64,000 bases of DNA from JACDAN01 sp963721345 (GCA_963721345.1 CAVRIT010000001.1:682001-746000), one strand, 5' to 3'; counted from the stretch's first letter, positions 47,029-55,967 are shown. Notes: a model not told the origin generated them from the letters alone. A program made the numbers and translations.

Positions 47029-48234
47029 CTAGGTCGTCGGGAGACGTGCTCGCAATGCGTAGCCGCCTTCCGGCCTCGGTCCGGCCTCGAGCTCACCGCC
47101 GTATACCGCGACGCGTTCTCTCATTCCCACCAGGCCGTGCCCACCGCTCTCGACCGAGCCGTCCGAGACTCCCCGCCCATCGTCAGTGACCAGTAGCTCG
47201 ACGGCGCCGTCCGCGTAGCGGACGGTCACCGCGGCGCTCGTCGCCCGAGCGTGCTTGATCGCGTTCGTCAGGGCTTCCTGTACGAGACGGTACGCCGTGA
47301 GGTCGACTCCGGCCGGCAGCTCCTGAGCGTCGCCCTCGATCCGGACTTCCACCGGGAGACCGGCCTCGCGGGCCTGCTCGACCAGCCGTTCAAGATGGCT
47401 GAGGCTCGGCTGCGGCGCGAGTGCCGGCGCCTCCTCGGGCCGACGAAGGACGCCGACGAGCCGTCGCATCTCCGCGAGCGCCTCCCGCCCCGCCTGCTCC
47501 ACGACGAGCAACGCTTCGCGCTCGCGCTCCTGGTCGGGCTTCAGCAGGCGACGGACCCCGGACGCCTGCACGGTCATCAGGCTGACTGCGTGACCGACGA
47601 CGTCGTGCAGCTCTCGCGCGATCCTTGCCCGCTCCTCCGACACTGCGGCACGAGCTTCCGCCTCCCGCGCCAGCTCGATCTGCGCTGCGCGCTCCTCAGC
47701 TGCCTGAGCCTGCTCGAGCTTGTGTCCCAGTCCGCGCGCACCGAGCCAGATTGCGACGAAAAAGAGAGGAAGGACGATGATGTCGCTGCCGACATCCCCG
47801 GGATCGTTCAACGCGATGATGACGAGGGACACGAGCGTGATGCCCAAACCGATCACGGCTTGCCGTCGCTCGAGCATCCCGAGCAGGAAGCACGCGGCCG
47901 CGGCGGCGAGGAAGCCGGAAAAGGTGTACGGAATCAGCCGGCCGTCGACGAACGAGATGGTCGCGCCGGCAATCAGCATTCCGGCCGGGGCGGCGAAGGG
48001 GAAGCGCCGGCGCGCGAGCAGCACGAGCGTCAACGCCGCCTCGAGCGGCAGGCTCACAGCGAGCGGGAGCTCCGGCGCGTCCGACTCGTTTCGGCCGACC
48101 GCGATCTCCAGGACGCCGGCGATTGCAGTTGCAATCACGGCCGCGTCGAACCAGTACTCCTTCACCAGCGGCCAGAGCGCCCGTTTCATGCGCTCAACGT
48201 ACGCCGCACCCCTCGAATCCGCGTCGGCCGTCAT
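47029..48234 (-). CDS. NarL-family sensor histidine kinase
   Basis: 401 residues: five or six N-terminal hydrophobic helices without a large extracytoplasmic loop, a coiled coil, a HisKA_3 dimerisation box with phospho-acceptor His210 (ERARIARELHDVVGHAVSLM), and an HATPase domain (YRLVQEALTNAIKHARA, LLVTDDGRGVSDG, GGHGLVGMRERV). It likely senses a membrane or intramembrane signal. Followed by the cyclase-response regulator gene 33 bp away. Confidence 0.93.
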   Translation of the reverse strand: MTADADSRGAAYVERMKRALWPLVKEYWFDAAVIATAIAGVLEIAVGRNESDAPELPLAVSLPLEAALTLVLLARRRFPFAAPAGMLIAGATISFVDGRLIPYTFSGFLAAAAACFLLGMLERRQAVIGLGITLVSLVIIALNDPGDVGSDIIVLPLFFVAIWLGARGLGHKLEQAQAAEERAAQIELAREAEARAAVSEERARIARELHDVVGHAVSLMTVQASGVRRLLKPDQEREREALLVVEQAGREALAEMRRLVGVLRRPEEAPALAPQPSLSHLERLVEQAREAGLPVEVRIEGDAQELPAGVDLTAYRLVQEALTNAIKHARATSAAVTVRYADGAVELLVTDDGRGVSDGSVESGGHGLVGMRERVAVYGGELEAGPRPEGGYALRARLPTT

Positions 48235-48299
48235 GACGATTCAGCATCCTCCTCCAGGAGGACGGCGGCAAGCGCCTCTACACTGTTTTCAGGTACCTC

Positions 48300-48372
48300 G
48301 GGGCGTTAGCTCAGCTGGGAGAGCGCCGCCTTTGCAAGGCGGAGGTCGCCGGTTCGATCCCGGCACGCTCCA
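48300..48372 (+). tRNA. tRNA-Ala (UGC anticodon)
   Basis: 73 nt foldable as a full cloverleaf: acceptor GGGGCGT paired with ACGCTCC, D-arm TAGCTCAGCTGGGAGAGC, anticodon stem CCGCC/GGCGG with loop TTTGCAA (anticodon TGC at 48333-48335), T-arm GGTTCGATCC. Discriminator A; CCA is not encoded. TACACT about 16 bases upstream could be its -10. Confidence 0.95.
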
Positions 48373-48393
48373 CTCTCGCGCCGCCGTCCTGCC

Positions 48394-48930
48394 CTATGGG
48401 CCGCCTTCCAGGATGAAGAACCACCACGTGCCGTTGGCGAGGATTCCGAGCCGAGGAGCCGTGTAGCCGTACTCGGGAAGGATGAGGTTACGGACCTCGG
48501 CTTCCGTCATGACCGTCCGCAACAGCGCCCGCTCGGACTCCGACACGTCCCCGCGCTTGGAGTCAGGCCCGAAGCGGGGCCACTGGTAGAGCGTCCCCTC
48601 GTTCGTCTCCCGAACCTGGTGGGGCATCTGTAAGAGGACGGCCATCGTTTCGAGCGGTTTCGTCCCGAGCTTCCGCCAGCGGGCCACCGGATCGGGCTGC
48701 CGCTTCCCGAACCCGCCCTCCGAGAGGAAGACCTCGAGGTCGATCAGCGGCCGAAGCCGGTCGTAGTCGCCACTCTCTGCGGCGCTGAGGATCGCGGAAC
48801 GAGTTTCTGCCACCGGAGCCGGCAGCCCGGCGGAGTCAGGCTCATCGTCCTGGCAACCGGCGGCGACGAACGCCAGGATCACAACGAGGAAGGTCATCAC
48901 TGCGTTGTGCAGGCTGCGTCCTCCTAGCAT
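48394..48930 (-). CDS. Lipoprotein of unknown function
   Basis: 178 residues from ATG 48930, or about 167 from ATG 48897 (MTFLVVILAFVAAGC, lipobox AAGC). After the lipobox a short linker, then a mixed helical and beta domain with DYDRLRPLIDLEVFLSEGG and the end LGILANGTWWFFILEGGP. Resembles proteins with a nuclear-transport-factor-2-like or SnoaL fold region, but I cannot place it. Confidence 0.7.
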   Translation of the reverse strand: MLGGRSLHNAVMTFLVVILAFVAAGCQDDEPDSAGLPAPVAETRSAILSAAESGDYDRLRPLIDLEVFLSEGGFGKRQPDPVARWRKLGTKPLETMAVLLQMPHQVRETNEGTLYQWPRFGPDSKRGDVSESERALLRTVMTEAEVRNLILPEYGYTAPRLGILANGTWWFFILEGGP

Positions 48931-48993
48931 GAACCGTTCAGCGGGTCGTCATTTCTCGGCTCGGAGGCAGGGGTACACCAGCGAGCAAGCACG

Positions 48994-49605
48994 TCAACCG
49001 GATGCGGCTGAACATCCATCCGGATAACGCGGCGTCAAAGCGCCCACGGACAGGTAGTAGTCCCCTGCCGCTTGAGCCCATTCGCCGGAGACGACGTGGT
49101 AGACCGCGACCAACACGACTGAGACCACCGCGAGCGCCGTCGCAACGAGACGGAGCCGCGATGGGGGCTCACGCAACCAGGACAGCGCAATAGCAACGAC
49201 CGGTGCCGGGATGAGAAACCACGCGGGGTACACGAAGATGAGGAAAAGCGAAAAGACCGTCGCCGTTTTCGCCCATGAGTTCACGAGACCTACGAGGCGC
49301 CGGCCGGCCGGTTTCCAGTGAGCGGTCTCGTGACGTGCAAGAGCTAGGCGCAGGAGAAGGACCGACACGACAAGCCAGAAAAACATCACGCCGACGCCGA
49401 TGTTTGCTCCCTCCTCCTCCGAGATTGGGAGCAGCGCGACATAGACGAGCATCGCGGCGATGGAGGCAGTCGCAGCGCCTGAAAGAGCCAACCGCACCGC
49501 TCGTCGGGGGACATACACTGCCGCCCATTGCACCAGCAGCACGAGCGGAGCTACCGGTATAGCGAGGTAGTCGTACCAGGGGTCCACGGTATGCGAGCTT
49601 CCCAC
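48994..49605 (-). CDS. Multi-pass membrane protein, unknown
   Basis: 203 residues, GTG start, five to six hydrophobic helices (LAIPVAPLVLLVQWAAVYV, ALSGAATASIAAMLVYVALL, MFFWLVVSVLLLRLALARHE, FSLFLIFVYPAWFLIPAPVV, LVATALAVVSVVLVAVYHVV). No motif recognised. It lies between a lipoprotein and the Cys-peptide. Confidence 0.62.
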   Translation of the reverse strand: MGSSHTVDPWYDYLAIPVAPLVLLVQWAAVYVPRRAVRLALSGAATASIAAMLVYVALLPISEEEGANIGVGVMFFWLVVSVLLLRLALARHETAHWKPAGRRLVGLVNSWAKTATVFSLFLIFVYPAWFLIPAPVVAIALSWLREPPSRLRLVATALAVVSVVLVAVYHVVSGEWAQAAGDYYLSVGALTPRYPDGCSAASG

Positions 49606-49653
49606 ACGGTCCCCTGAAGAAGGCGAGCGGGCCGCTTCCGGCCTTCGGCCAGG

Positions 49654-49659
49654 TACGCT
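49654..49659 (+). promoter_or_regulatory. -10 hexamer TACGCT for the Cys-rich peptide
   Basis: TACGCT, six-base spacer, ATG 49666. It matches the other leaderless promoters of the window. Confidence 0.45.
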
Positions 49660-49665
49660 GGGCGC

Positions 49666-49725
49666 ATGAGAAACGCTTGCGACTGCGGCCCGGACTGTCC
49701 GTGCGGGCCGGACTGCGACTGTTAA
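49666..49725 (+). CDS. 19-residue Cys-rich peptide, metallothionein-like
   Basis: MRNACDCGPDCPCGPDCDC followed by TAA. Six Cys of 19 residues in three CxC pairs separated by GPD, i.e. CDC-GPD-CPC-GPD-CDC, a nearly symmetric layout with three Asp-Cys steps. A leaderless-type promoter precedes the ATG. Such spacing is that of metal-thiolate clusters (metallothioneins); a peptide this short could bind one or two metal ions. It was found by eye in a gap and has no homologue I can name. A chance frame is possible, but the periodic codon pattern argues against it. Confidence 0.6.
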   Translation: MRNACDCGPDCPCGPDCDC

Positions 49726-49876
49726 CCGCCTAGCAGCAGTCTTCGCCCCGCCAAGCCTCTAGCCCTTCACGTACGGCCACGCCACCAGCGCGGCCAGCGG
49801 GTCAGCCCACCGCCAGCCGAACGCGGCCCCGGGAGAGCAACGGTTTCCGTGCGGACGGACACTCGCTACAGCCGGG
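49726..49876. other. Gap after the Cys-peptide, nothing recognised
   Basis: GC-rich, no clear frame, repeat or hairpin of note; the convergent YciI-type gene begins its stop at 49877. Confidence 0.3.
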
Positions 49877-50233
49877 TCAGTCCTCCGCCGCCTCGGCCAT
49901 CGACCGCGGCGCAGGCACGTTCTCGAAGCGGACGTTCCCCGCCGGAACCATCCACGTCATCACCTCGACCGCGAGCCTGCCCGCCCGCACCGCCGGGTCC
50001 TCGTTGCTGAGCCGGCGCGCCGTCTCGGGGTCGCACGTCATGATCGAGATGCCGCGCAGGCGCTCGTCGTCCTGGTCGACGAGCGGCCCTCCGCCGATGA
50101 GGTAGCCGCGTTCGCGCAGATCGGCTCTGAACGCCAGATGCCGATCCTGGAGCTCGGCCGCCTCCTCATCCGTGAGCTGCGGTGCATCGGGGGGACGCAC
50201 GAGCAGCACGAGCGTGTGCCGGTCGAACTGCAT
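49877..50233 (-). CDS. YCII-related (YciI) domain protein
   Basis: 118 residues starting MQFDRHTLVLLVRPPDAPQL, with the YciI-like pattern of a His/Asp dyad region, the helix EEAAELQDRHLAFRADLRER and the beta strand GGGPLVDQDDERLRGISIMT, then VRAGRLAVEVMTWMV. These small proteins form ferredoxin-like dimers; some act as dehydratases or dehydrochlorinases, most are unknown. TCTAAT lies seven bases before the ATG, so leaderless transcription is plausible. Confidence 0.83.
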   Translation of the reverse strand: MQFDRHTLVLLVRPPDAPQLTDEEAAELQDRHLAFRADLRERGYLIGGGPLVDQDDERLRGISIMTCDPETARRLSNEDPAVRAGRLAVEVMTWMVPAGNVRFENVPAPRSMAEAAED

Positions 50234-50283
50234 GCTGCGAATTAGACCAGGCTCTCGTAGAGCGCGACCATTCCCCTCGGAAC

Positions 50284-50315
50284 GACGGGCCGCCGGTGTA
50301 GACCGGCGGCCCGTC
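50284..50315 (-). terminator. Perfect 14-bp hairpin after the M14 carboxypeptidase
   Basis: GACGGGCCGCCGGT / ACCGGCGGCCCGTC around GTAG. It lies 14 bases beyond the M14 gene stop. No U-tract. Confidence 0.65.
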
Positions 50316-50328
50316 TCTGAAGATGCGG

Positions 50329-52423
50329 CTAGAAAGCTCGCGAGCAGTCGCGCAGGTTCACCCGCGCGGTGCGGCCGCGGTCGACTGTGACCGTCGTCTT
50401 CTGCAGGACTGTTCCGTCGGGCCGCTCGCAGGACAGCGAGTAGCTCTCGACGATGTTGCCGCCGAAGACGTCCTCGTGGTCGACGCCGTAGAGCCCGGCC
50501 TTGACCGTGAACGACGTGGTCAGCGACGCATAGTTGATCACGCGAATGACGTAGTTGCCGGCCTCCGGCAGCTCGATCAGCGCCTCTTCCTTCTCCGTGA
50601 TGAAGTTCCCCGAGCTGCCCACCTCGGTGAGCGAGCCGTCTGCGTTCACCTGGTAGACCTCGAGATCGAGATCGTCAGGCGTCGGCCAGTCGAGGTTGAC
50701 CTTCATCGCGCCGACGCCGGTCTCGGTCACCGAGAACGGGATGTCGACGTGGTCTCCCGGAGTCCAGACGACCGCGTTGCGCTCCCACACCTGCTCGCGT
50801 GCCGGCGCATCGGCCAGGATCCGCACACGGTGCTCCATGACCTCGGGCCGCGTGGACGGGTTCACGTGCCACGTGTACCGGCCGTTGACGGGGACGGTCA
50901 GCGTCGAATCGAGGCGGTCACCGATCGTCTTGGCGTTCCCGAAGCCGTCCGTCTGCGACGTCGCAGTCGGGAAGGTTTTCACGAGCCGCAGGACGGCGCC
51001 GGCCGGCGCCGACCCGGCGATCACCGAGTGGTGTCGCGGATTGGCCGCGTTCTCCAGCGCGAGCAGGTACGCCTCGCGGTTGCCCTTGCCCGTGTAGATC
51101 CCGGCCCCGAGATACTCGTCGATCATCTCGGGATACGGCGGGTGGAACTCGTGTGGGCCGATCTCGAAGGTGTAGCCGTACCCTCCTGTGGCGTTGTACG
51201 ACCAGTCCTCGGTCGTCCCGGTCGTGTCGTAGAGCTGCCAGCCGTGGATGTTGCGGTAGCCGTTCTGCGCCGTCATCCGGGCGCCGAGCTCCTTCATCGC
51301 TGCCTCGTCGACGGTCTCGCCGGCCGAGCGGATCCCCGGCGGGCGCAGAACGAGGTTCGAGAACGTGTGGTTCGTGATCAGCGTCGTGACGTGGCGCGAC
51401 GAGACGAGCTCGCGGATGTTCTGCGTCTCGGGCTCGGAGAACGGGCCGGAGCCGCGGTAGGTCGGATCGGCCGCGTTGCTCGAGGCGCCCGCTCCGCCCC
51501 AGAGACCGCCGTAGTTGCGGTTCGGGTCGACGCCGATGCCGTAGCCGCCGGGGCTCGTCGTCTCGCAGGCGCCCGGCGGCGTGCTCGACGTGCCCTCGAT
51601 GCGACAGTTCTTCCGCTTGTACGCGTTGCCCGGCGTTCCGAGGATCGCCACGGTTCCGCCGTTGTCGACCTCGCGGAGATCGACCAGGTCGCCCCACTTC
51701 CGCGACTGCTCGAAGCCGTCGACGTTCACGACGGGGACGACCAGCACGCGGGTGTTTTGGAGCAGGGTGCGGATCCGCTTGTCGCCGCCGTAGTAGCCCT
51801 TGACGAGGTCGAAAGCGAGCTCGATCGCGTGCTCGCCCGACGGCCACTCGCGTGCGTGGTGCACGCCCATCATCAGAGAAGACGGGCTTGCCGTCGGTCT
51901 TCGTCGCGACGTTCTCGCTGATCTCGATGCCGTAGATCGTCCGGCCCTCGAGGGACGTGTGGTTCAGCGAGAAGCGCTGGACGAGGGTCGGGTGGAGATT
52001 GGCGAGCGTCCGCAGGTCGGTGTTGTAGTCCGCGAGCGTGCGGTAGGCGTCGCGCCCCGACGGAAGCGGCGAGACCGCGGTCGCCTCCGCGTAGGCGGCG
52101 CTCACCTTGTTGTTCTGCATCTGCCGGATCGCGAGATCCGGGATCGTCACCGTCCAGTTGAAGTCGTGCGATGCCAGCTGGGCGGCGTCCGCAGGACGGT
52201 GGAGGACGACCTCGACGTAGTCGTGGCCGGCGTGCTCGGTCAGGTCGAGACCGAGGTTTGTGAGCAGGTCGCGGTCAGCCTGCGTCGGAACGCTGACGCG
52301 AACCAGCTGTGTCGGGAAGGCCTGCTCCTGCGAAGCCGCAACGATCGTTGCCGGCAGCACGAAGGCGCCGACCAGCAGCGTGACTGCAAGCGCAAGCCGA
52401 TGGCGAGCGGTGGTATGCCTCAA
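50329..52423 (-). CDS. Secreted M14 zinc carboxypeptidase (frame broken by an indel)
   Basis: Starts at TTG 52423 with GAGGAGGG nearby (MRHTTARHRLALAVTLLVGA, signal peptide) and runs to KTDGKPVFS near 51890, then continues in another frame from MMGVHHAREWPSGEHAIE to the stop at 50329. The missing or extra base is near 51873-51880. Zinc ligands are His and Glu of HHAREWPSGE and the later His of ITNHTFSNL; YTFEIGP supplies the catalytic Glu. About 695 residues in all, with C-terminal beta domains typical of actinobacterial extracellular M14 proteins. Confidence 0.88.
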
Positions 52424-52489
52424 AAGAACCCTCCTCTTCGGGCGTCCAGGCCGAAAAGGGGATATACCCCGACTTGCAAGTCCTAAACT

Positions 52490-52535
52490 GGGAACGACGA
52501 AGGAAGGCTCTCGCCTCCCTTCGGTCGGTCGTCCC
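52490..52535 (-). terminator. Imperfect hairpin after the Cys-repeat secreted protein
   Basis: GGGAACGACGAAGGAAGG folds back on CCTTCGGTCGGTCGTCCC with a few bulges. It lies 14 bases beyond the stop of the gene ending at 52549. Confidence 0.4.
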
Positions 52536-52548
52536 CGCTCGTGTCCGG

Positions 52549-53076
52549 TTACTTCGTCTTGCTCTTCGTCGAGACGCACTTGCCGAAGGCGTTCGACGCC
52601 TTCCCGCCGTACTTGGCGACGAAAGCGGCGCGACCGGCTGCCCGCTCGGCCTTGCAGGCCCTTGCGGCGTTCATGGTCTTCGCCTCCTGCTGCTCGTTGG
52701 CGGTCTTCGCCTTCGAGGACACGCACTTGCCGTAGGCGTTCCGGTCGTTCTTGTTCTTGCCGTAGAACTCGTTGAACGACTTGCCGCCGTGCGCGGCGCG
52801 GAACTCGGCCTCGGGCATTGCCTGCTCGGCCTTGCAAGCCTTCGCCGCGTTCGTCTTGTTTGCGTTGTCGGCACGCGCGTGCTTGGACACGCACTTGCCG
52901 AAGGCGCTCGATGCCGGGCCGTTCGGCGCGTACATGGACTTGAAGTCCGCCGCACCGAGCTTCGTCAGCTCGGCCTTGCAGAACTGGGCTGGGCTCTTGC
53001 CCTCGCCGCCGCCTGCAAGCGCGACCGAGACCGGCACGCCGAAGGCGACGACGATGAGTGTCAGAAATCGCTTCAT
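52549..53076 (-). CDS. Secreted protein with three Cys-pair repeats
   Basis: 175 residues with signal peptide (MKRFLTLIVVAFGVPVSVALA), then three related units: FCKAELTKLGAADFKSMY...SSAFGKCVSKHA; ACKAEQAMPEAEFRAAHG...NAYGKCVSSKAK; ACKAERAAGRAAFVAKYG...SNAFGKCVSTKSK. Each holds one Cys at the start and one in GKCVS about 25-36 residues later, probably a disulfide per unit. Lys-rich, Ala-rich; no enzyme motif. AAGGAG lies seven bases before the ATG. Function unknown. Confidence 0.85.
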   Translation of the reverse strand: MKRFLTLIVVAFGVPVSVALAGGGEGKSPAQFCKAELTKLGAADFKSMYAPNGPASSAFGKCVSKHARADNANKTNAAKACKAEQAMPEAEFRAAHGGKSFNEFYGKNKNDRNAYGKCVSSKAKTANEQQEAKTMNAARACKAERAAGRAAFVAKYGGKASNAFGKCVSTKSKTK

Positions 53077-53219
53077 CTGGATGCTCCTTCAGTGCTCGTT
53101 GTGGTTCACCTGGCCGGTGCGTGAGGTAGACCCGGACGAGCCCAAGAACCGGCGCGTTTGCGGCGTAAAGTTTCCGTAAGCAGACGCTTGAAGGGTGTCG
53201 GATCACGCATGATGCGGTG
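53077..53219. promoter_or_regulatory. Divergent promoter region of the Cys-repeat and sigma-fusion genes
   Basis: About 140 bp. CATGAT (53208-53213) ends six bases before ATG 53220. AAGAACCGGC and GTAAAG around 53142-53165 could be an ECF-type -35/-10 pair, suggesting that the sigma-fusion gene may read its own promoter, but this is speculative. Confidence 0.4.
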
Positions 53220-54515
53220 ATGTCTGCGCTGATCCGCGCGGCAAGGCCGCTGGACTTCGACCGGCTCTACCGCAAGCACGCCCCGACCGTCTACCGCTAC
53301 GCCTATGCGGTGCTCGGCAACCAGGCCGACGCCGAGGACGTCACCCAGCAGACCTTCCTGAACGCCTACCGGGCGATCGAGCAGGGTACCAAGCCGCGGA
53401 AGGCCGAGAACTGGCTGATCACGATCGCGCACAACGAGGTCCGTCGGCACTTCCGCAAGAACGGCGGCCCGATCGAGGTCGAGTTCGACGACCAGGTCGG
53501 GGACGGCGGTCTCGAGCCAAGCCCGGTCGAGCCGAGCCTCGCCGACGTTCTGCGCGTGCTCCGGAAGCTGCCGCCCACGCAGCGTTCAGCGCTCGTCATG
53601 CGGGAGTTCGAAGGCCGGTCGTACGCCGAGATTGCGGAGATCCTCGAGGTCACGCAGAGTGCGCTCGAAGCGCTTCTGTTCCGCGCGAGGCGGGGCCTGG
53701 CCGCGGAGCTCGAGGAGGCGCTGACGTGCACAGACGCGGAGCGCGCGATCTCCCGTCGACTCGACGGTCGGCTCGCGCGGCGCGAGTCGCGGCGGCTGAA
53801 GGAGCACCTGCACGAGTGCAGGCGCTGCATCAGCTTCGCGACGCTGCAAAAGCGCCAGCGGTCGCTCCTGAAAGGCCTCTCGATCATGCCGATCCCGGCG
53901 TCGCTCTTCCTGTTCCGCGGCGAGCACGCGGCCGCCGCGGGCCTCGGCGGGAGTGCGGCTGCCGCGGCGGGTACCGGCGTCGGCGTGACCGTCGTCGCGA
54001 AGACGGCCGCGGTCACCGCCGCAGTAGCGGTCACCGGCGGCGTGGGCTACGGCGTCGCCACGAATCCGCCGAAGGCGGCCGAAGCCGCGCCGAAGTCAGC
54101 TAAGTCCGCTCCGCAGGTCGTTCGGGCCGCGGCACCCGTCGCCGCGCGCCGGACGAGCTCCCGCAACGCCACGCCCGTCGCGGCGCGACCGGCGCGCGCC
54201 GAGGTCGCGCTGCCCGTCACAGCCGCGAAGAAAAAGAAGCTCAAGTTGCGGCAGTTCCGCCTTCCCCCGGCGCGCTCGAGGAGCAAGGACAGGGTCGTGA
54301 AACCCGAGAAACCGCCGAAGACGAAACTGCAGGCTCGGAACGAGCGCCCGAAAGCGCCTTCGTCGAGGCGTCCGGAGCGGAAGCAGGCGAAGGAGCAGAC
54401 GAGGCCGGCTCGTCCCGGGCGCGCGAAGGAGAAGGCCAGGTCGCCGAAAGCAGAGCAGGCTCCTCCGCAGCAACCTCCGCAGGCCGCCGAGCCCGCAAAG
54501 AAGCCGAAGCCCTAG
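53220..54515 (+). CDS. ECF sigma factor fused to a zinc-finger anti-sigma-like domain and membrane segment
   Basis: 431 residues. Residues 5-75 are sigma region 2 (DFDRLYRKHAPTVYRYAYAV, DAEDVTQQTFLNAYRAI), and 105-165 region 4 (LRKLPPTQRSALVMREFEGR, SYAEIAEILEVTQSALEALL). Then a zinc-binding stretch (CTDAERAISRR..., KEHLHECRRCISF) as in zf-HC2 anti-sigma domains, a small hydrophobic segment of Ala, Gly and Val (about 235-280) that could span the membrane, and a Lys/Pro/Arg-rich tail. A factor and its inhibitor in one chain would be self-restrained. The ATG lies six bases after CATGAT. Confidence 0.88.
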   Translation: MSALIRAARPLDFDRLYRKHAPTVYRYAYAVLGNQADAEDVTQQTFLNAYRAIEQGTKPRKAENWLITIAHNEVRRHFRKNGGPIEVEFDDQVGDGGLEPSPVEPSLADVLRVLRKLPPTQRSALVMREFEGRSYAEIAEILEVTQSALEALLFRARRGLAAELEEALTCTDAERAISRRLDGRLARRESRRLKEHLHECRRCISFATLQKRQRSLLKGLSIMPIPASLFLFRGEHAAAAGLGGSAAAAAGTGVGVTVVAKTAAVTAAVAVTGGVGYGVATNPPKAAEAAPKSAKSAPQVVRAAAPVAARRTSSRNATPVAARPARAEVALPVTAAKKKKLKLRQFRLPPARSRSKDRVVKPEKPPKTKLQARNERPKAPSSRRPERKQAKEQTRPARPGRAKEKARSPKAEQAPPQQPPQAAEPAKKPKP

Positions 54516-54519
54516 AGCG

Positions 54520-54555
54520 GGGTGCGAGCTCGGCCGGCTGGTCGAGCTCGCACCC
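54520..54555. terminator. Perfect 13-bp hairpin between convergent genes
   Basis: GGGTGCGAGCTCG / CGAGCTCGCACCC around a 10-nt loop. It begins five bases past the sigma-fusion stop. No U-tract. Confidence 0.65.
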
Positions 54556-54581
54556 GAGAGTCGTCTCGGCTGGTTCCGTTT

Positions 54582-55498
54582 CTAGCGGCTTCCCCTCACC
54601 TTTCGAAAGGCCGCGATCCAGTACTCGCGCTCGGGCGGTGTCCCCATCGGCCTGAAGCGCGCGTTGACCGCGTAGAGCCGCTTGCCGAACTCGTCGATCG
54701 TCGTCGGGACATCGAAGTCTGAGTCGGTGATGTGCTGGGTCACTGTGCCCGAGCCGAGCTCGCGGCTCAGGCGGATGACGGCCACCTTGTTGTCGCGGTT
54801 CTGGACGACATAGAGCGTCCGCCCGTCGAGGTGGATCCCGTCGCCGTTCACAACCGGCTGGTCGAGTCGAATCTCGCGCGTCAGCCCGGTCTGCCGGTTC
54901 ACCGTGAAGAGCTTTCCGACGTTGCTCTGAACGATGATCAGCGTCTTGCCGTTCGCCGTGGTGTCGATGCCGTTCGCGTTGTTTCCAGCGCCGTAGACGA
55001 TGGCGCCGGAAAGCGGAATCACGTGAGCGTGCCCCCTGCGGTCGAGCCGGTACAGAGCCGGCCGCCGCGAGTCGGTGAAGTAGGCGCCACCCCTCGCCAC
55101 GACCACGTCGTTCACGAAAGTCGGGTTCGCCGGGTCAGCCGGATTCGCCGCCAGCTGGGCCTCCTGGATCAGCCGTCCGGTCTTGGCGCTGTACACGAAA
55201 CCCTTGCCGGTCCCCCGCCCGCGACATAGAGCCGGTTGTGGTCGAGCTCGACGCCGATCGCCGCGCGTCCGTCGGCACCCGGGATGAAGACCCTGCCCTC
55301 ACCCGTTCTCAGGCTGCCGCGATAGATGCCTCCCGTCGGGATCGAGCCGACGTAGAAGGAGCCTTTCTTGCCGATTGCGATCCCCTCCGGCCGGAAGTTG
55401 TCGGGCAGCGCGATCCTCTCCGGAAACGAGCCCCTGGCCCAGAGCGGCGACGCGAGAATCATCGCCGCGAACGCAGTCAGCAACAGCATTCGCCTCAT
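54582..55498 (-). CDS. SMP-30/gluconolactonase-like beta-propeller (frame broken in a G run)
   Basis: Signal-like start MRRMLLLTAFAAMILASPLW; AAGGAGG lies nine bases before this ATG (55498), and a nearer ATG at 55507 touches the Shine-Dalgarno. The first frame ends after VGVELDHNRLYVAGG at a run of five C on the plus strand (55212-55216), and the protein continues one frame over with TGKGFVYSAKTGRLIQEAQL to the stop at 54582. Blade patterns NRLYVAG, YSAKTGRLI and DGIHLDGRTLYVVQNRDNKV suggest a six-bladed secreted sugar-lactonase or NHL-type propeller; substrate unknown. Confidence 0.78.
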
Positions 55499-55572
55499 CG
55501 AAAACATCCTCCTTGGTCTCGTTCTCGTTGGTCCTACGTCCCCGTCTCCGAGTCGGATGACACACTAGGTCG

Positions 55573-55965
55573 ATGCCGAAGATCGAGAAGACAGATGAGC
55601 AATGGCGCGCCGAGCTGTCGCCCGAGCAGTACCGCATCCTGCGCGAGAAGGGCACCGAGGCGCCGTTCTCGAACGAGTACGACCACGTCTTCGAGCAGGG
55701 CAAGTACCGCTGCGCGGGCTGCGGCGCCGAGCTCTTCAGCTCCGAGGCGAAGTACGACTCGGGCTGCGGCTGGCCGGCGTTCTCCGCCCCGGCAGCGGAG
55801 GAGGCCGTCGAGGAGGAGACCGACGCGAGTCACGGGATGGTCCGGACCGAAGTCCTGTGCTCGAGCTGCGGCGGCCACCTCGGGCACGTCTTCCCGGACG
55901 GGCCGCACCCGACGGGCCAGCGCTACTGCATCAACTCGGCCGCGCTGAAGCTCGAGGAGGAGTAG
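55573..55965 (+). CDS. msrB: Methionine-(R)-sulfoxide reductase MsrB
   Basis: 130 residues. Zinc cysteines Cys47, Cys50, Cys96, Cys99 (KYRCAGCGAEL, VLCSSCGGHLGHVF) and the catalytic RYCINSAAL with Cys119; Cys65 in SGCGWPAF is a possible resolving cysteine. It reduces the R-epimer of protein methionine sulfoxide, using thioredoxin. It diverges from the propeller gene across about 75 bp and runs into the acetyltransferase frame two bases after its stop. Confidence 0.96.
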   Translation: MPKIEKTDEQWRAELSPEQYRILREKGTEAPFSNEYDHVFEQGKYRCAGCGAELFSSEAKYDSGCGWPAFSAPAAEEAVEEETDASHGMVRTEVLCSSCGGHLGHVFPDGPHPTGQRYCINSAALKLEEE

Positions 55966-55967
55966 CG

